Notes: generated by a model from the letters alone, not told the origin. A DNA stretch of 64,000 nt from Novosphingobium sp. HII-3 (GCF_002916655.1 NZ_PPSM01000088.1:1-64000); one strand, 5' to 3'; shown: positions 42,522 through 52,117, counted from the stretch's first letter. A program made the numbers and translations.

Positions 42522-43679
42522 CTAGTCCCTTCGAGCAGCCCTCCTGCGCAAAAGCGAGTCATAGAGATCGAGGTGGCGCCGTGCGGCTCCATCCAGTGTG
42601 AAATTGGCCACTGAAGCAAGGGCGCCTTCCGAAAGGCGGCGGTACAAGGTGGACTCCGAGGTCACTCGCTCTATCGCAGCCGCCAGGGCTGCTGGACGTT
42701 CCGCACAAAGCAGGCCGTTATAGCCGGTTCGAACAAGGCCGCTGTTGCCTGGCACGTCCGTGGCAACGACAGGAACGGCACTGGACAGGGCCTCGAGTAT
42801 GGCGATCGAGAATCCCTCGTAAAGCGAAGTGTTCAGGTAGACGTCGCTCTCGACCAGGAGATCCGGCACGTCCGCTCGCTCGCCAAGGAACTCGATGATA
42901 TCCGTGAGACCGAGCGATGAAACCTGTGCCTGCAGCCGCGCGAGATCCGCTCCTCCGCCGGCTATGCGAAAGAGAGGCGCGGGCCGTCCCGGACCGGCAC
43001 GCGCCTGCATGACTCGCGCAGTCTCGATCAGGAGAGTATAGTTCTTCTGCTGGGAGATAGCCCCCACGGTCAGGATGCGAGGACGCGAACCCGTTCGCGT
43101 GCGCGGGGAGGTCGCTCGCAGGCTCGGTGCCGGCGCGTTGGGGATCACGGTGAACGGGCGTCGGGAGTGACTGCGGTAGAGACCCGCCACGTCGGCGCTT
43201 ATCGCCACGTAATGATCCACGATACGATCGAGTATCCTGAAGAGGGAGGGTGGAAACGATAAGCGGCTGTTGTGGTGCGTGCATACGACGGCACCGCGGT
43301 AGCCCGCCAGGCCCAGCATGAGCGCCGCCCGCACGGTATGGGCGTGAACAAGCTGCGGCTGCTCCCGTTTCAGGAAGCGCCTGAGGACGAGGGAGCTCTT
43401 CAGCAGGCCACGTCCGGCGCCAAGGGACAGTGATCGCACGCGGCATCCTGCGTCCGCAAGGCGCCTTCCGAGAGTTGCTTCCATTGAGGCGGAGTTGCCC
43501 AGCGTTGTTGCCTCGCACATCGTGAGCACCGTGGGCGACACGATCTCGGCCGCGAATACGACGTTTAGGTTCGTGACCAGGTTTTCTGCGCCTCCGGACG
43601 TGAGACTCGTCAGGATCGAACAGATCCGAGCGGACTGGCGCTCGTCGGCTTGCGGTACCCGTGCGGCTTGTGCGTTCAT
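42522..43679 (-). CDS. Family 4 glycosyltransferase
   Basis: A 385-residue GT-B protein. SLTSGGAENLVTNLN marks the N-terminal domain, ILTVGAISQQKNYTLLIETA the C-terminal domain, and the EX7E motif appears as YEGFSIAILEALSSA. VHAHTVRAALMLG is a further GT4 feature. It is coupled to the Wzx gene by ATGA and sits before the kinase, so it probably adds one sugar of the repeat unit made by this operon. The frame continues upstream of the chosen ATG into the Wzx gene without sense. Confidence 0.92.
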   Translation of the reverse strand: MNAQAARVPQADERQSARICSILTSLTSGGAENLVTNLNVVFAAEIVSPTVLTMCEATTLGNSASMEATLGRRLADAGCRVRSLSLGAGRGLLKSSLVLRRFLKREQPQLVHAHTVRAALMLGLAGYRGAVVCTHHNSRLSFPPSLFRILDRIVDHYVAISADVAGLYRSHSRRPFTVIPNAPAPSLRATSPRTRTGSRPRILTVGAISQQKNYTLLIETARVMQARAGPGRPAPLFRIAGGGADLARLQAQVSSLGLTDIIEFLGERADVPDLLVESDVYLNTSLYEGFSIAILEALSSAVPVVATDVPGNSGLVRTGYNGLLCAERPAALAAAIERVTSESTLYRRLSEGALASVANFTLDGAARRHLDLYDSLLRRRAARRD

Positions 43680-45085
43680 GCTTCGGCTCCCGCCACTGCG
43701 GCGACTGCGGCCCTTCGTCTCAGGGTTCGCCAGAAGATGGTGTCGGTAATCACCACGGCGGCGGCGCCGGCTGCGACATGGGCCAGGTTTGCGCCGATGC
43801 CACCGTAGCGGGGCACCAGCATGAATGCTGCGACAAGGAAGGCGCACAAGGACGCCACGCTGGCGAAAAGCACGTGCGTGGGCCGATTCATCGCAAGAAG
43901 GGCCGAACGTGCCGGCGCGGCGTGCAGCGTCAGCATCACGGCGACAAGCTGGGCAAGCAGCATGGGGTAGCTCTCCGCGTAGCCCGCCCCGAACGCAAGA
44001 TCGAGCGCGGGTTTGCCGGCCAGCCAGCAGGCCCCGATGGCGGTGAGGGCCATGGCTGCCAGTGTCATCTGCAGCATTGTGACGAGCTGGCGCAACGCGG
44101 TCCCGCCGGCCTGTGTCCAGAGCCGGGCCAGATCAGGGTATATTACCGTCTGGATCATGTTGCCTGCCGTCTGCGCAACCCGTGCGATGCGGCGGGAAAG
44201 GTAATAGAGCCCCGCCGCCTTCGGCCCCGCGAAAGTGCTGACGAGAAGCGTGTCCATCTCGTGAGTGACGGTGCCGATCATCGACGACAGGTTCGTCGAC
44301 ATGGCAAACCGCATGAAGCCGGGAAAACGCCCGGGCAGGTCGCTCTTGTCCGCGAAGATCGGGTTGGGCACCCCTGTCGCCCGAAGTGCCCTGAAGCCAA
44401 GGAGATTGAACAGCAAGGCATCGAAGATCTGGGTGATTGTCCAGACCACGACAAACCCGACGAGGCCAGCCCCGCCCGCCAGCAGGATCGCGGAGAGCGC
44501 CAGGCGCAAGAGGCACCCCGCCAGCTGGATGTATGCGAGAACGCGAAACTTGCCGGCGAGCCGCAGGGCTGCACTGGCCATCCCGCGAATGTTGAAAGCG
44601 ATGGCGAGGGCGTAGATCGCGACCAGATCTACATGGCTGGGATCCAACCCCACCAGCGGCCCTATCAGCCATGCAGCCATTACCGTCAGTATGGCGGCAA
44701 GACACGATCCGGCGATATCCAGCAAAAGGCCATAGGCATAGAGCGAGGCCAGACGCCCCGGATCGCCGCGCTCTTCTTCAGCCGCTACAAAGCGGACGAG
44801 CGGTTGCCAGGATTCAAAGCGGACGAACCGCTCGCACACGCGGCCGATCGTAAGCACGACGGCCATCACCCCGAATTCCTGCTGACCAAGCGCACGCGTG
44901 GCGATCGCAAGGCTGGCCATCATCAGCGTCACGTTGCCAAGATTGCCGGAGAGCAGATGAGCAACGCTGATCAGGCGCGGACGCAGCAGCGCGCTGCCCC
45001 GCCAGCGTTTCAGCCAGACTTGCGCCAGCCCGCCTGCCCGACGAGTCCAGGCGGCTCCTGCAGCCGGATTGTTTGCTTGTCTCAA
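43676..45085 (-). CDS. Wzx-type polysaccharide flippase
   Basis: A 469-residue MATE/MOP-family protein with about 12-14 helices. The N-terminal region LLSGNLGNVTLMMASLAIATRALGQQEFGVM is the usual Wzx opening, and the middle segment SSMIGTVTHEMDTLLVSTFAGPKAAGLYYLSRR matches repeat-unit flippases. It moves undecaprenyl-diphosphate-linked repeats to the periplasm. The TTG start overlaps the Wzy-type stop as TTGA. It is the only Wzx in the window although two Wzy-type genes exist. Confidence 0.9.
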   Translation of the reverse strand: MRQANNPAAGAAWTRRAGGLAQVWLKRWRGSALLRPRLISVAHLLSGNLGNVTLMMASLAIATRALGQQEFGVMAVVLTIGRVCERFVRFESWQPLVRFVAAEEERGDPGRLASLYAYGLLLDIAGSCLAAILTVMAAWLIGPLVGLDPSHVDLVAIYALAIAFNIRGMASAALRLAGKFRVLAYIQLAGCLLRLALSAILLAGGAGLVGFVVVWTITQIFDALLFNLLGFRALRATGVPNPIFADKSDLPGRFPGFMRFAMSTNLSSMIGTVTHEMDTLLVSTFAGPKAAGLYYLSRRIARVAQTAGNMIQTVIYPDLARLWTQAGGTALRQLVTMLQMTLAAMALTAIGACWLAGKPALDLAFGAGYAESYPMLLAQLVAVMLTLHAAPARSALLAMNRPTHVLFASVASLCAFLVAAFMLVPRYGGIGANLAHVAAGAAAVVITDTIFWRTLRRRAAVAAVAGAEA

Positions 45086-46431
45086 GGCGCGACCCGCCGA
45101 TGGTGCTCACGTATTCCCGCCGGCACACGTTGCCCGAGGGCGAGGATCCCGGCGTTGGCAAGGGCGAACAGCAGGAGGGGCGGCCCGTTCCACATCCTGC
45201 CGAACATGTGCGGAAGGGACATCGTGTAAATGAAGAAGACGGCAAAGCCGGCAAGGCAACATACGCCGTCCACCCGGTTTCGCCCCATCAGTATGATCGC
45301 CTCCACGAGCATGGCGACCATGATCAGGCACAGGCCGAGGAAAGAGAGCACGCCGCCTTCGTTCAGGACGAGCAGGTAGAGCTGGTGCACCGGCATTCCG
45401 TAGACGCTGGTACGCCGGTATCCGTCGCTCCCGAGGCCTATGACAAGGTTCTGGTCCGCCATGTCCCAGGCTTCCTTTATGAGCACGGTCCGGCCCACGA
45501 ACGTGCCCGCCTTTGTGGGATCGCCGGTCATTACCGCTTCGCCCACACGTTGTTCGAATGCGGCAGGAACGGGTCCGTCGAGAACGACGTAGCCGGTGAT
45601 GGCAAGAGCAACGGGTATCGCCAGGGTGACCACCAAACGAAGCTGTGACAGGACGAGCACGAGCAGGACCGCTATGGTGGCCGCAGCCACTCCGGTGAAG
45701 CTGGCGCTGGCTACGAGGCCCGCGATGATCAGCAGCGCCAGTCCAGCCGCGTAGACCCGACGGATTCGGTTGTTTATGACCGCGTGCAACAGGAAGATGA
45801 GCGCGAACGTGCAGACTGCACCATTCGAGTTGGGCTCTCCGGTCATGGCACCGAGGCGCCCGTTGCCGGTGACGACGTGCCGGTTCACATACCGGGTGAT
45901 CGTTTCGTAATCGAGCGTTCCGGTCAGAGCGACGCCGATCGCTTGAGACGTCGCCACACCAAGCACATAGGCGATGGCGCAACGCTCCAGCAGGGATCGT
46001 GAACAGGTAGTCAGCAGCATCGGGATAAGCAGGAACGCAAAGGCGTATTGCCCGCCGACGACCGGCCAGCGCAGGAACTCGCCATGGGCCAGCGATCCGA
46101 CGAGCATTCCCCCGATCAACAGGATCACACCCATGATCCAGGCGATCGACATGCGCCCGAACATAGCGCCGTTCAGCCCTCGGGAGGTGAGGATCGCGAC
46201 CGCGCAGACAAGCAGCAGAATGTCGCAAATCGAAATGTTCAGGTTGGGCAGCCGGCCCACCTGCCACCACGACAGGAAGAATGCCGCCACTGGCAGGAGG
46301 AGCGCCACCACGCGTTCCTGCGGGGTCGCAATGCTGGATGCCGGGAAGGGCGTACGCTCCTGCCCACGAGGCACTCCATGCGATCGTCTCGGAGCGCTAT
46401 CCGGCGAAGCCTTGAACGTTGCTGTTGCCAT
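45082..46431 (-). CDS. O-antigen polymerase/ligase-type membrane protein (Wzy-like, first copy)
   Basis: A 449-residue polytopic protein with about 10-12 helices and a large periplasmic loop toward the C-terminus containing EAWDMADQNLVIGLGSDGYRR, the pattern of the Wzy_C/O-antigen ligase domain. A conserved MTGEPNSNGAV turn lies in the middle. Next to Wzx and the first glycosyltransferase, it is most likely the repeat-unit polymerase rather than the LPS ligase. The ATG at 46431 is preferred; a GTG at 46506 gives a longer frame with an unlikely Arg/His-rich start. It is the first gene of the operon. Confidence 0.83.
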   Translation of the reverse strand: MATATFKASPDSAPRRSHGVPRGQERTPFPASSIATPQERVVALLLPVAAFFLSWWQVGRLPNLNISICDILLLVCAVAILTSRGLNGAMFGRMSIAWIMGVILLIGGMLVGSLAHGEFLRWPVVGGQYAFAFLLIPMLLTTCSRSLLERCAIAYVLGVATSQAIGVALTGTLDYETITRYVNRHVVTGNGRLGAMTGEPNSNGAVCTFALIFLLHAVINNRIRRVYAAGLALLIIAGLVASASFTGVAAATIAVLLVLVLSQLRLVVTLAIPVALAITGYVVLDGPVPAAFEQRVGEAVMTGDPTKAGTFVGRTVLIKEAWDMADQNLVIGLGSDGYRRTSVYGMPVHQLYLLVLNEGGVLSFLGLCLIMVAMLVEAIILMGRNRVDGVCCLAGFAVFFIYTMSLPHMFGRMWNGPPLLLFALANAGILALGQRVPAGIREHHRRVAP

Positions 46432-46643
46432 GACCCTATGATGGGCGGCCCGGCTCTGTGGAGCAAAGGCGAGGGAGGTCAGGCGGTGGTGCAGAGAGGG
46501 TAGCACATACGAGTTAGAAGGCCCGGTTCGCTACGCCCTATTGGTAGCTGGCCGCGTGCGAGGGGGCGGGATAGGTTCAGTCGTTCAGCTTGGGGCAGGC
46601 GCTCGCGCCTTGAGGCTGCGATCGTCTGACAAGGGAGGCCGAA

Positions 46644-48023
46644 ATGCCGGTGGCGAAGCTCATTGCGGCGCGCAAGCCTCAGCCCGAAAGGAGGCTGCGC
46701 AGCGTTGCGCTTGCCGCTCTTTCCATATCGGCAGCGCTCTTCCTCTTTGCTCCGGCTCAGGGCCAGCAGCCTGCGGTGAAGAACCTTGCGGGGAAGAAGG
46801 CCTTCCCCGGTGCTCTCGGCTACGGGGCGTTGGCCGCAGGGGGAAGGAACGGCAGAATAATCCACGTGACGAGCCTTGCGGACAGCGGAGTCGGCACGCT
46901 TCGCGCCTGCATCGAAGCCCGGGGCCCGCGCGTTTGCGTTTTCCGCGTGAACGGCGTCATCCGGTTCACCTCCAGGCCTCCGTGGATCGTGAACCCGTAT
47001 ATCACCATCGCCGGGCAAACGGCGCCAGGTGGCGGCATCACGCTCTCCCACGGCGGGGGAGACAACGGTCGGACACCGCTGGTCATCAAGGATACGACCG
47101 ACGTGATCATCCGCCACGTCCGGGTGCGAACGGACCGGATAGGCGGCTTCCAGGGCGCCGAAGACGACATCACCATCGAGAACAGCACCCGAGTCATCAT
47201 CGACCACGTCAGCGGCAGTTGGGCGAGGGACGAGGTCATCAACGGTTTCGGTGACAACGACGACGTGACGATCAGCAACTCGATCTTCGCCTGGGGCATC
47301 CCCAAGCATGACAAGTGCGCGCTGCTGGCAAGCGATCCGAAGGACAAGCAGCGTATGACGTTCGTGAATAACATCTGCGCGCACAATGGAGATCGCAATC
47401 CAGACATCAACTTCCCGCCGGCGTCCTGTGTCGAGGTGGTCAACAACATCCTCTACAACGCACAGTCCGAGTTTGCGGAGGTATGGGAAAGTTACGGAGG
47501 GACACCTGTGTCCATCGTGGGCAATACATTCGTTGCCGGGGGCGATACGAACCCGGGGAGCCGCGGCATCGCGCGTGAGACCACCGGCACACGCGGCATG
47601 GCCAAGATCTACATGTGGGACAATGCATTCGTGGGATCGTTCAGCCACATCAGCCCGGAAGTGAAAGCCGCTGTCGTGACGACATCGCCCTGTCCGCTCA
47701 CCGCCCCACCGCGAACTGCGGCCGTTGCCTACGCCGATGTCCTGTTGAAGTCCGGGGCCTTTCCGAGAGACGCGATCGATGCACAAGTGGTCGCCGACGT
47801 GCGCAACCGAACCGGGCGCATCAACTATCCGAACCCCGCCATACCGCGCCAGCCAACCGCAGCTCCTTACCCGGACGCAGACAAGGACGGCATGGATGAC
47901 ACGTGGGAACGATCGCAGGGCATGAATCCGGCCGCTGCCGATCCTTGGGCCGACCAGGATGGCGACGGCATCGCCAACTTCGAGGAATTCCTGACCTTCC
48001 GCGAAAAGGGTATGGGGCTTTGA
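46644..48023 (+). CDS. Secreted pectate-lyase-like protein with a calcium-binding tail
   Basis: A 459-residue protein. A basic N-terminus and signal peptide (ALSISAALFLFAPAQGQQ) lead to a right-handed beta-helix of the pectate lyase (PL1-like) type: GFPGALGYG-like opening, LADSGVGTLRACIEARGPRVCVF, ITIAGQTAPGGGITL, VIIDHVSGSW. The C-terminus carries Asp-rich DADKDGMDD and DQDGDGIANFEEF repeats, like thrombospondin type 3 or EF-hand sites. Polysaccharide lyases in such clusters trim or release the cell's own polymer. No active-site residue is asserted. The family 4 glycosyltransferase follows with an overlap or near overlap. Confidence 0.82.
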   Translation: MPVAKLIAARKPQPERRLRSVALAALSISAALFLFAPAQGQQPAVKNLAGKKAFPGALGYGALAAGGRNGRIIHVTSLADSGVGTLRACIEARGPRVCVFRVNGVIRFTSRPPWIVNPYITIAGQTAPGGGITLSHGGGDNGRTPLVIKDTTDVIIRHVRVRTDRIGGFQGAEDDITIENSTRVIIDHVSGSWARDEVINGFGDNDDVTISNSIFAWGIPKHDKCALLASDPKDKQRMTFVNNICAHNGDRNPDINFPPASCVEVVNNILYNAQSEFAEVWESYGGTPVSIVGNTFVAGGDTNPGSRGIARETTGTRGMAKIYMWDNAFVGSFSHISPEVKAAVVTTSPCPLTAPPRTAAVAYADVLLKSGAFPRDAIDAQVVADVRNRTGRINYPNPAIPRQPTAAPYPDADKDGMDDTWERSQGMNPAAADPWADQDGDGIANFEEFLTFREKGMGL

Positions 48024-48034
48024 ACGCTTTTGCC

Positions 48035-49204
48035 ATGACGGGCCTTGCGCCGCGTGTGCCGGCGCCGGTCGAAGGCCGGCCGACCATTTGCCTCCCTTTC
48101 TCCGGCGACGAACTGGGCGGAAGTCACGTCTCCGTGCGCGGTCTGTTGGAAGGTCTTGACCATGAGCGCTATCGGGTCATCCTCGTTCCGGAAGTATCCG
48201 GCGGGAAGATAGCGCGCAGCTTCGCGGGATACGAACAAAAGGCCGACCCCGCTCGCTCCTCGCGACCGTTCGTTCCGGGGGAGCCCTTCGGACTGCTGAA
48301 GGCGGTGCAGGCCCTTTCGGGTGCCATGAAGCGGGCCCGGTTCCTTCGTGGCGAGGGCGTCGCACTGGTCCATACCAACGACGGACGGACTCATGCTTCG
48401 TGGGCGCTTGCCGCGCGGATCGCAGGTGCGCGATTGCTATGGCACCACCGGGGTGATCCGGAGGCCAAAGGCCTGCGTCACGTCGCCCCCGTTCTCGCCA
48501 GCCAGGTGGTGACGGTTTCACGCTTTGCCCTTCCATCGACGAAGCGGGGAGCCTTAAGTACGGCACAGGTTGTCTACAGCCCCTTCGACACAGCGATACA
48601 AGCGGATCGGGCCAGCATGCGGGCACGAATATTGCAGCGCATCGGCTCTTCGGAAGACACCGTCCTTTGCGGATATTTCGGCAACTTCATCAGCCGAAAG
48701 CGGCCGCTTGAGTTTGTGGCTGCCGTCGAGCGCCTGGCGGAGAGGAGCGAACGGCCGGTGGCAGGCCTCATGTTCGGCGACGAAAGCAATACGGACTTGG
48801 GCGATGCCCTGCCCCGACGGATAGAAGCGATGCGCAGGGGCGCCGTCCATATGATGGGCTACTGTTCGCCGGGACATGAATGGCTCGCCGGTTGCGACCT
48901 TCTGCTGGTGCCGGCTGCGCGCGAACCGCTGGGACGCACGCTCGTCGAGGCCATGCTTGTGGGCACCCTGGTGGTAGCAACCGATTCCGGTGGAAATGCC
49001 GAGGCTCTCCATGGCGGCTGCGGCGTGCTCTGCCCCCTTGATGATCCGGACGCGATGGCGGCAGCTGCGGCCGAACTTCTGGCGAATGAAGCCAAGGCGC
49101 AGGCCATGCGCGAAGTGGCGTCAGCGCAGGCACGTCTGCGCTTCTCAAGCGAGCATCACGTACGTCAGATTTCAAAGATCTACGATCGTCTGGCTTCGCC
49201 ATGA
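48035..49204 (+). CDS. Family 4 glycosyltransferase
   Basis: A 389-residue GT-B protein. The N-terminal part reads LPFSGDELGGSHVSVRGLLEGL (GGSH as in many GT4), the C-terminal domain has GYFGNFISRKRPLEFVAAVERL and the EX7E-like motif EPLGRTLVEAMLVG. The middle contains VHTNDGRTHASWALAARIAGA. The ATG at 48035 is used here; a TTG at 48020 overlapping the lyase stop as TTGA is an equal alternative. It shares the transcript of the lyase gene and faces the convergent outer-membrane gene. Confidence 0.88.
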   Translation: MTGLAPRVPAPVEGRPTICLPFSGDELGGSHVSVRGLLEGLDHERYRVILVPEVSGGKIARSFAGYEQKADPARSSRPFVPGEPFGLLKAVQALSGAMKRARFLRGEGVALVHTNDGRTHASWALAARIAGARLLWHHRGDPEAKGLRHVAPVLASQVVTVSRFALPSTKRGALSTAQVVYSPFDTAIQADRASMRARILQRIGSSEDTVLCGYFGNFISRKRPLEFVAAVERLAERSERPVAGLMFGDESNTDLGDALPRRIEAMRRGAVHMMGYCSPGHEWLAGCDLLLVPAAREPLGRTLVEAMLVGTLVVATDSGGNAEALHGGCGVLCPLDDPDAMAAAAAELLANEAKAQAMREVASAQARLRFSSEHHVRQISKIYDRLASP

Positions 49205-49242
49205 CGGTTGAAATAGGGGCGATAAAGGGGCGCCGGGCTTCG

Positions 49243-50484
49243 TTAGAAACGCATCCGGACCGAAGCGCCGCCCCTGAAGCGCTTGTACCTGTCCCTCGCG
49301 TCGATCTCGGCATCCCGGTCACCGTAGCTGGCCATGGCAACAACGGATATGCTGCGTGAGATCACGTACTCGACCTCTCCGCCAACAGTGAATATTCTCT
49401 GCTTGTCCCCTGACCCGTTATATTTGGTCTGTCGAAAACCGAACGTCGGCGTGGCGAACAGGTCGTGGCGGATCTCCTGCTGCACGGCCAGCCGGAACGA
49501 GGTGTCCGTGCGCTGCTGGGCACCCGTGCGGAAAGTGGCCACGTCGCCTTGGAAAACATCCAGCAGGATCGCCGTTCGACGGCGTGGCCGGTAGACAAGG
49601 CTTCCCGCGATCGAGATGCCCGTCCTCCCCTTCACGCCCCCGTCGCTGGGATCGAAACGGAATACACCGGCGGAAAAGTTGCCTTCGAGAGGCCCGCCCG
49701 GCTGAATGTCGACACCCACGCGCCCGCCGAACGTCGTCGAGTTCCGACCGGTGCCGGCTGCCGTTTTTTCAAGGCGGAAGTCGCGGCGCGTGACGAATCC
49801 CGTCGCGGTCAGGAAAACCGTGGAGCGCGTACGCAGGCCAAAGGTCGCCCGGGCGTTGTAGTTGGTGAAGTCACGGTCCGCGTCCCGCTGCGACACCGCG
49901 TCGTATTGCGTTGCCGCACCTTCCACGTCGATCAGTACATGCCCGCTGTCACGCCGATAACGCAGGTTTCCGCCGAGAACGTCAATTTTTCGCGGCCCGG
50001 TCTGCTGGCTGACGTTGGACTCCGGATCGCCGCGCTCTTCGATCGCTCGCTGCACAAAGCCGCGGGCGGACGCTGCCGAGGAATCGGTGGGCGCCCAACG
50101 CAGTGCGCCGTCGATGCTCCACGCCTCGGCATTTTCGGTCTTGAGATCCGCGAACCGCCGGATGTTTCCCGAGGCGCCTAGCTCTGCCGATAAGGGACCG
50201 GGCGCCGTCGCCAACCGCATGCGCGGCATGATCTCGGTGCGGATGTCGTCGTTTCGATCGCGTGGTTCCGCGTAGACGTTGCTGTCGTATTCCAGCTTCG
50301 CCTCCAGCCCGAGGCTTAGGCTCGTGTTGCCGATCCGCCTGGGCCGCTCCCGGTAAATGGAATCGTTGGCAAAGACGGCGGGCGCTGTTTCGCCGATGTC
50401 GCGCGCTTGCGACTGAGCCATGGCGCGCGGGCTCACAAGGAGAAGCGGCACCGGAGCTGCAAGGAGAAGGGCGCGAACCTGCAT
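49243..50484 (-). CDS. Outer-membrane beta-barrel protein paired with the OPX lipoprotein
   Basis: A 413-residue protein. The signal peptide (MQVRALLLAAPVPLLLVSPRAMAQ) is followed by a short periplasmic segment, then alternating amphipathic strands with repeated aromatic ends (SLSLGLEAKLEYDSNVY, SAELGASGNIRRF, VGGEVEYVISRSISVVAMASYGDRD) ending in VRMRF, the terminal Phe of barrels. It resembles BBP2-type barrels found with polysaccharide export genes. It starts 3 bases past the OPX gene, so the two are one unit. It is likely the outer-membrane pore for the polymer, as the OPX protein is too short to form one. Confidence 0.82.
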   Translation of the reverse strand: MQVRALLLAAPVPLLLVSPRAMAQSQARDIGETAPAVFANDSIYRERPRRIGNTSLSLGLEAKLEYDSNVYAEPRDRNDDIRTEIMPRMRLATAPGPLSAELGASGNIRRFADLKTENAEAWSIDGALRWAPTDSSAASARGFVQRAIEERGDPESNVSQQTGPRKIDVLGGNLRYRRDSGHVLIDVEGAATQYDAVSQRDADRDFTNYNARATFGLRTRSTVFLTATGFVTRRDFRLEKTAAGTGRNSTTFGGRVGVDIQPGGPLEGNFSAGVFRFDPSDGGVKGRTGISIAGSLVYRPRRRTAILLDVFQGDVATFRTGAQQRTDTSFRLAVQQEIRHDLFATPTFGFRQTKYNGSGDKQRIFTVGGEVEYVISRSISVVAMASYGDRDAEIDARDRYKRFRGGASVRMRF

Positions 50485-50487
50485 CGA

Positions 50488-51081
50488 TCAGAACCACCGT
50501 TCGTAGACGCGGATCTGATCACCAGGCAGGATCGGGGTGTGTTCGTCGGCCCGGGCTGTCATCGGAGCACCGTTCACCGTCCGAGTTATTGAAACGGCTC
50601 CGGTGCTTGCCCGGTATGTATATCCGCCGGCTGCGGAGAGTGCCGAAAGTACGGTCATGCCCTGGCGGAATTCGAACTCACCGGGCTTGTTCACCTCACC
50701 CACGATGTAGAACGGGCGCAACTGGACAGGGGCGACGTTGACGACGGGATCACCCGTCATGATGCCCTGACGCAGCAGGGTGGTCGCGAGGCTCTGCTCG
50801 ATCTCGCGGTACGTCATCCCGCCCACAGCGATCTGCTTGACGTAGGGCAGCGAGATCATGCCGCTGTCCTCCACGGTGTATTCGCCGTTCGCGGCGGCCA
50901 GATCCTGAATGACGATGCGCAGCTTGTCGCCAGCGTTCACCCGGTACGCGCCGGCGGGAGCTGCCGAAAGAGCTGGCATCGACTTGGTGGGCGATCCGCA
51001 GCCGCCCAGGAGCATGGCTCCGGCGGTGGCGGCGAGCATGGCTGCGCGAACGGGCGCCAAGACAGGACTTTTGAAGGGCAT
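50488..51081 (-). CDS. Short OPX (Wza-like) polysaccharide export lipoprotein
   Basis: A 197-residue lipoprotein with lipobox LGGC at Cys28. A poly_export domain (YRVNAGDKLRIVIQDLAAANGEYTV, GMISLPYVKQI, EIEQSLATTLLR) and one SLBB domain (FYIVGEVNKPGEFEFRQGMTVLSALSAAGGYTYRAST) follow. Full Wza has a long C-terminal helix that crosses the outer membrane; here the protein ends at EHTPILPGDQIRVYERWF, so it cannot span the membrane alone. A beta-barrel gene is directly downstream. The sulfotransferase gene precedes it with a 100-base gap. Confidence 0.92.
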   Translation of the reverse strand: MPFKSPVLAPVRAAMLAATAGAMLLGGCGSPTKSMPALSAAPAGAYRVNAGDKLRIVIQDLAAANGEYTVEDSGMISLPYVKQIAVGGMTYREIEQSLATTLLRQGIMTGDPVVNVAPVQLRPFYIVGEVNKPGEFEFRQGMTVLSALSAAGGYTYRASTGAVSITRTVNGAPMTARADEHTPILPGDQIRVYERWF

Positions 51082-51181
51082 GGTGCGCTCCCCTGAAGAG
51101 ATAGGCGCCCTGGTTCCGGGCGCTCACAACGGTTTGACGAGGGTAGGCGGTAAAGCTCCGAAAATCCTTGGGAATTAAGGA

Positions 51182-52117
51182 TTATCCGGTTCTCTCGCGC
51201 GAGTTGGCGGCACTACCTCTCCGCGCAAGAACGGGCGACGACGTGCTAGACGGCGCCGCCGTGATGGAGTGCACCTTTTGAAGGCCACTCAAATTCCAGG
51301 AAGTCAGGTCGAGATCGCACAAGGATGCAAGTTGCTCCACATCCCGGGCGTAGAAATCGATCAGGTGCCGGCGCAGAGCCGGAGACAGAGGAGGGTAGGC
51401 GATTTCGCGCGCCATCAACGAACGCGTTCCCTCGAAAAGAGGGTTCCCGCGCAAGGGGCGCACGACACCCTTCAACGGGGCGAGCGCCCTGCGCAGAGGC
51501 AGAGGCAGGATTGCCGACCGGCTGTTGTTCTCGCGCTGGCTTACGCGCTCGGGCGCGTAGACGGGCTCCACGCCGATGTGGCGAGAGACCGAATGCACGA
51601 TCTCTTCCGGTCGCCTGTCTACGTCTTCGTAGAGATAGACGAGGATGTTCTCACGAGGGAACAGGTCGAGCCAGCGCCGCAAGTGACGCGCATAGAGGCC
51701 GTCTTCCAGAAATCGGGGGACGGACGAGTCCGGCCGTGACAGATACTCTTCGGGCGGGCCGGAAATCGTCCCTCGGCGATAGAACATCTTGTAGTCGGAA
51801 TAAGCCCGCTCCACCGGATTGCGCAGTTGCAAGACCAGCCGCACGTCCGGCAGCATCTTGGCCACACGCTGGGCCGCCAGCGGATGCGCAAGGTAGTCAG
51901 CAGACTTCTCGCCGACGATCTCCACGCTGGAGGGCCGAGGTTCGAAGAAGGTGCGGTAGTGCTCCTCGCCTCTTTCGAACCCGGCGCTGAAAAAATGGGG
52001 CTCGCAGTCCGGCAGAAAGATCCGTGGATTTTCCTGAAGCCGCATTTGTATCCAGGTAGTGGCAGCCTTGACGGCTCCGATGACGATGAAGCTTGGATAC
52101 CAATCCCGACCGCTCAT
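51182..52117 (-). CDS. Sulfotransferase domain protein (second, distinct copy)
   Basis: A 311-residue PAPS-dependent sulfotransferase. The 5'-PSB loop FIVIGAVKAATTWIQMRLQ and the 3'-PB segment VLQLRNPVERAYSDYKMFYRRG are complete, followed by an ERCNSR-type late motif (VSQRENNSRSA). It looks like the heparan-sulfate-type bacterial group and differs from the one at 26761. It is coupled to the aminotransferase upstream as ATGA, so sulfation belongs with the CapD-DegT pathway. No PAPS-forming genes are in the window. Confidence 0.92.
   Translation of the reverse strand: MSGRDWYPSFIVIGAVKAATTWIQMRLQENPRIFLPDCEPHFFSAGFERGEEHYRTFFEPRPSSVEIVGEKSADYLAHPLAAQRVAKMLPDVRLVLQLRNPVERAYSDYKMFYRRGTISGPPEEYLSRPDSSVPRFLEDGLYARHLRRWLDLFPRENILVYLYEDVDRRPEEIVHSVSRHIGVEPVYAPERVSQRENNSRSAILPLPLRRALAPLKGVVRPLRGNPLFEGTRSLMAREIAYPPLSPALRRHLIDFYARDVEQLASLCDLDLTSWNLSGLQKVHSITAAPSSTSSPVLARRGSAANSRERTG

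Noticed and set aside
43661..45229. Long plus-strand open frame of 522 codons
   Set aside because: It is antisense to the Wzx gene and shows the Gly/Gln/His/Arg-rich composition of GC-rich shadow frames.
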